DNA of 26,051 nt from Candidatus Hydrogenedens terephthalaticus JGI OTU-1 (GTDB lineage: Bacteria > Hydrogenedentota > Hydrogenedentia > Hydrogenedentales > Hydrogenedentaceae), in NCBI GenBank assembly GCA_000493945.1, contig AWNW01000017.1, positions 1 through 26,051 of the forward strand, read 5' to 3'. Numbering within the stretch: position 1 is the first letter of the stretch; each line of letters begins with the position of its first letter. The position numbers and the translations under genes are program-made. The notes under the pieces are model-generated. The model searched no databases. It worked only from the letters and a program-made list of their open reading frames with translations, and was not told the DNA's origin. Of this stretch, positions 22,777-26,051 are shown in pieces.

Positions 22777-25518
22777 ATGAATATTCCGTATCGAGCATTA
22801 ATTATCTGGGTTGTAATTATCTGGTCTATGGTCCAAGTATATCCAACTTTAGGTTGGTTAACTCTCTCCGACGAAGCCCGTCAAGCACGATTAGAAAAAT
22901 GGCGGCACGAAGATGATGAATGGGCAAAGAAGAAACACAGTTATACAGAAGAAATGTTTAAGACCATACGCAGATGGGCAGAGTTCGACCGTGACCGTGT
23001 TATAAATCTGGGATTGGACTTACAAGGTGGTGTCCACATGGTATTGCGCTTTGACATCAACGATTTACCACCAGAACGCCTCCAAGAATACAAAGACCGC
23101 CGTTATTCGGATGCGGATATTGAAAAAGAAGTGCAGGAAATTGTCCTTCAACAAATACGGCGAAGGGTAAATGAATTTGAAGCCAAAGAGCCTGTTATTC
23201 AGGCACTGGGCAATAATCAAATTCAAATTCAATTGCCCGGTGAAAAAAATGTCGAAAGAGCAAAAAATCTGGTGAAAAAAACCGCTCAACTGAATTTCCA
23301 TATCGTTGCTGAAATGACAGATATTATCCAGGTATTCCAGAAAATAAAAGATAAATACCCCGATGAATTTAATGCCTTTATTCAGCGACCTAAATTAAAA
23401 GGTGACCACTTTACAGTTCGAGTAGAAAATTACGACCGAGTCCGCCGTTTAATTGAATCCTGTGAAAAAGAGGGAATCATTCCAGAAGACAAAATGTTAG
23501 CATTCAGTCAACCACCGAAACCGTATGAAGACCAAGTCTATAAACTGTATTATATAGATAGAAAACCGATTGCTTCTGGTGATGGTCTCCGTTCTGCAGT
23601 GGCGATTCCCGACCAAAACAATCCCCCCAACTGGAAAATTTTGTTTGAATTCAATAATGCCGCAGGAGCCCTTTTCGGTGAAGCAACTGAAAAGAACATA
23701 AATAAAGCCATGGCAATTGTCCTCGATGGAATGGTTTGTTCTGCACCCGTTATCCGTGACCGTATCACCACAAGAGGTGAAATCACAGGCAACTTTGAAC
23801 AACCCGAAGCAACCGATTTAGCAATTGCATTAAATTCCGGCTCCATGTTCGTCCCCGTAAAAGAAGAATTTACTCGTATTGTAGGTGCCAGTTTAGGTGC
23901 GGATGCAGTACACAAGAGTGTAACATCCGCAGTTATATCATTGATTATTGTCAGTGGTTTTATGGCTGTTTACTATATGTGGGCAGGACTGGTTGCTCTT
24001 ATAGGACTGGTGGTAAACTTCCTGATAATTCTCGCCTTAATGGCATATTTTGAAATGACACTTACCTTACCAGGTGTAGCAGGTCTTATTCTAACAATCG
24101 GTATGGCAGTAGATGCTAATGTGCTTATCTATGAACGCATTCGTGAAGAACTGAAATTAGGCCACGCCTTAGCTACCGCCGTGAGTAATGGTTTTGTTCG
24201 GTCCGCAGTAACCATTCTTGACGCAAATATTACAACACTCATAGCCGCAGCAGTTCTTTTACAATTTGGCACAGGACCCATTGAAGGATTTGCTATAACA
24301 TTAAGTGTTGGTGTTTGTGCCAGTGTTTTCGCCGCGTTAGTCGTTTGCCGTGCTTTATTCGACTTCTTAGTAAACCGCCGTTTCATCAAATCATTGAATA
24401 TGTTAAGTTTTATCCCAATGAAACCCAAAATCCCATTCTTACAACTTCGATACTATGCTTTCACATTCAGTGCAGTTTTAATTGTAATAGGTATGGCTAT
24501 CTTCGCATGGAGAGGCAAAGAAAATTTAGGTGTAGATTTTGTTCAAGGCACGAATATCAATGTGCAAATTAACAGTGATCAACCGATTCAACCTGGAGCC
24601 GTTCGTGAAACATTAGCAAAAAGTGGATTCGGTAAAGCTATCGTGCAATTAACAAGCGAAGAAGATGTCTCCGCTGGAAATCGCTTCTTGGTTCGTATTG
24701 CAGAAACAGATATAAAATCTGCTGGAAATGTGCCACCAACACCTTCTACTGCATCGTCAGGAGAAAATACGGTAAGTGGAAATACAGTTGCTATGACAGC
24801 ATCTGCAACCAGTGGAACAGGAGGAGGAGATATTGGTCAAACTATTCAGAAGGCATTAGCTTCCCTGACAAAGACTGGAAAACCTGAAGATGTGGTAATA
24901 GAAGACCAGCAAACCGTAGGACCCGCCGTCGGGGCACAATTGCGAACCGATGCTCTCAAATGTATTTTCTGGTCCTTCGTGTTTATTATTGTATACCTCT
25001 GGTTCCGATTCGAACTAAAATTTGGTGTTGCCGCAGTGGTTGCTTTAATCCACGATGTATTGATTACATTAGGAACCTTCGCTGTCCTGCGTCGTCAAAT
25101 TGATATGGGCGTTATCGCCGCAATTTTAACTATTATTGGTTATTCATTAAACGATACCATCGTAGTATTCGATCGCGTTCGTGAAAACATGAAATTGTAT
25201 CGTGGTAAAGGATATAAATATATGGATATCCTCAATATATCTATTAATGAAACATTAAGTCGAACCATTTTAACAGCATTGACAACATTGTTTACCGTGG
25301 TTGTATTATTCATCTTTGGTGGTATCGCTATCCATGACTTTGCATTAGCTCTGTTGGTAGGAATTATCGTAGGAACTTATTCTTCCATCTTCATAGCATC
25401 ACCTATCGTGCTTATCTGGCAAGAAAAGAGCGAACAGAGACAGTTACGATTAGCAGGACAAGCCAAAACAGGAACTGCCAAAAAGGCTACACAGGTAAAA
25501 GCAGGAGCGAAAATATAG
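22777..25518 (+). CDS. secDF: Fused protein-export membrane protein SecDF
   Basis: 913 residues. SecD and SecF in one chain, RND-type, which use the proton gradient to help pull proteins across the membrane through SecYEG. SecD part: first helix (about 5-27), NLGLDLQGGVHMVL (about 72-85), the P1 periplasmic domain, then the membrane block with GLILTIGMAVDANVLIYERIREE. SecF part from about 550: ENLGVDFVQGTNINVQ, membrane block with LTIIGYSLNDTIVVFDRVREN. The key transmembrane Asp (VDANV) and Asn-Asp (LNDTIVVFDR) are kept. A Ser/Thr/Gly-rich stretch (about 649-687) interrupts the SecF periplasmic domain. AAAGGAG is 14 bases before the ATG, rather far; a nearer AGG is 4 bases away. Followed by a strong terminator. 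Confidence 0.96.
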   Translation: MNIPYRALIIWVVIIWSMVQVYPTLGWLTLSDEARQARLEKWRHEDDEWAKKKHSYTEEMFKTIRRWAEFDRDRVINLGLDLQGGVHMVLRFDINDLPPERLQEYKDRRYSDADIEKEVQEIVLQQIRRRVNEFEAKEPVIQALGNNQIQIQLPGEKNVERAKNLVKKTAQLNFHIVAEMTDIIQVFQKIKDKYPDEFNAFIQRPKLKGDHFTVRVENYDRVRRLIESCEKEGIIPEDKMLAFSQPPKPYEDQVYKLYYIDRKPIASGDGLRSAVAIPDQNNPPNWKILFEFNNAAGALFGEATEKNINKAMAIVLDGMVCSAPVIRDRITTRGEITGNFEQPEATDLAIALNSGSMFVPVKEEFTRIVGASLGADAVHKSVTSAVISLIIVSGFMAVYYMWAGLVALIGLVVNFLIILALMAYFEMTLTLPGVAGLILTIGMAVDANVLIYERIREELKLGHALATAVSNGFVRSAVTILDANITTLIAAAVLLQFGTGPIEGFAITLSVGVCASVFAALVVCRALFDFLVNRRFIKSLNMLSFIPMKPKIPFLQLRYYAFTFSAVLIVIGMAIFAWRGKENLGVDFVQGTNINVQINSDQPIQPGAVRETLAKSGFGKAIVQLTSEEDVSAGNRFLVRIAETDIKSAGNVPPTPSTASSGENTVSGNTVAMTASATSGTGGGDIGQTIQKALASLTKTGKPEDVVIEDQQTVGPAVGAQLRTDALKCIFWSFVFIIVYLWFRFELKFGVAAVVALIHDVLITLGTFAVLRRQIDMGVIAAILTIIGYSLNDTIVVFDRVRENMKLYRGKGYKYMDILNISINETLSRTILTALTTLFTVVVLFIFGGIAIHDFALALLVGIIVGTYSSIFIASPIVLIWQEKSEQRQLRLAGQAKTGTAKKATQVKAGAKI

Positions 25519-25552
25519 ATTTGCTTATTACCAGAATAAAACAAGAAAATGT

Positions 25553-25587
25553 ATCAGGGAGAAATTTTCTCTCCCTGATTTGTTTTT
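25553..25587 (+). terminator. Rho-independent terminator after secDF
   Basis: ATCAGGGAGA (25553-25562) pairs perfectly with TCTCCCTGAT (25570-25579), 7-base loop, followed by TTGTTTTT. It ends the tgt-yajC-secDF unit 34 bases after the secDF stop. Confidence 0.93.
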
Positions 25588-25615
25588 AAAAAACCAATTG
25601 TTATAAGTTAAAGTT

Positions 25616-26051
25616 ATGGATGTATCTATTCTTATATATTTAAGTATTCTTTTTGGGACCGCATTATTTATAGCCATCTTATTCCGCGCCATTCGGTTCC
25701 CTTCCATTATCGGATTTATCCTCGCAGGCGTTGTTTTAGGTCCCTCGGGATTGGGATTGTTTTCAAAAATATGGGTTCCGTATTTCATTGACTGGGGCGC
25801 TGTGCTTTTGCTATTTATCATCGGATTGGAATTAAGCCATTCCTTAATCTTGAAGTCCGCAGGCACTCTCCTCAAAGCAGGTAGTTTACAAATCCTTATT
25901 ACATTTGTTGTTTTTGGAATAATTATATATTTATTTTCCGAAATAGGAACGGGATTAGAAATTATTATTTTAAGTTTTGTGTTATTTCAGAGTAGCACAG
26001 CAGTTATTATTCGATGTTTACAAGATCAGGGAGCATTAGAAACTACTTATG
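25616..26051 (+). CDS. Kef/CPA2-type cation:proton antiporter, N-terminal part (cut by window end)
   Basis: 145 codons from the ATG at 25616 to the window edge, still open. The start MDVSILIYLSILFGTALFIA is a membrane helix; then RFPSIIGFILAGVVLGPSGLGLF, the hallmark second helix region of the Na+/H+ exchanger (CPA2) family, and LLLFIIGLELS follow, then further helices and SSTAVIIRCLQDQGAL. Family members exchange K+ or Na+ for H+ across the inner membrane. Any C-terminal TrkA-N or TrkA-C regulatory domains would be beyond the window, so the KefB/KefC subtype cannot be settled. The ATG has a weak ribosome binding site (AAAG). Confidence 0.88.
   Translation, partial: MDVSILIYLSILFGTALFIAILFRAIRFPSIIGFILAGVVLGPSGLGLFSKIWVPYFIDWGAVLLLFIIGLELSHSLILKSAGTLLKAGSLQILITFVVFGIIIYLFSEIGTGLEIIILSFVLFQSSTAVIIRCLQDQGALETTY

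Noticed and set aside
25528..25875. 115-codon minus-strand ORF near the window end
   Set aside because: Covers the secDF terminator and the start of the Kef-type antiporter, whose plus-strand reading shows clear family motifs.

Overview
The window looks like a chromosomal piece of an AT-rich, Gram-negative-type bacterium. The best guess is the Candidatus Hydrogenedentes / Planctomycetes-Lentisphaerae neighbourhood. The clues are two prepilins of the DUF1559 (H-X9-DG) kind, a secreted protein with a Thr-Pro-Glu-Gly repeat linker and a membrane-basic C-terminal tail, a fused SecDF, and an archaeal/eukaryote-type prolyl-tRNA synthetase. This lineage call rests on recalled protein style, not on a search.

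Layout. 142-3138 (-) is a two-domain M16 zinc protease. Divergent from it run a membrane-anchored ceramidase-fold protein (3298-4935) and proS (4976-6403), closed by a strong terminator. Next come a first DUF1559 prepilin (-), a 660-base AT-rich gap with a dispersed-type inverted repeat and a tiny ORF, an orphan radical SAM/SPASM protein and an M23 peptidase. A PAS-GGDEF diguanylate cyclase (-) follows. The lectin-like surface protein and second prepilin (14129 down to 11067, -) look like one transcription unit with a GC-rich hairpin between the genes. From 14595 a tight (+) operon encodes a class II aldolase, a SorE-like dehydrogenase and a SrlD-like dehydrogenase, which suggests polyol or sugar-phosphate catabolism. 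Convergent to it are a sugar-binding lipoprotein, whose start is shifted by an A9 tract, and an MBL-fold hydrolase, preceded by a GspB-like type II secretion protein. The last part is tgt-yajC-secDF, a common bacterial order, a terminator, and the start of a Kef-type antiporter cut by the window edge.

Connections. GspB, the two prepilins, the lectin-like protein and YajC/SecDF all concern export or the cell surface. The polyol operon and the sugar-binding protein may serve one carbon source, although no kinase, permease or ATPase is present here. I found no rRNA, tRNA, CRISPR array, insertion sequence or phage gene. The most interesting leads are the A9 frame conflict at the sugar-binding lipoprotein, the extra half Rossmann fold in the SorE-like enzyme, and the architecture of the lectin-like protein with its downstream hairpin and upstream palindrome.
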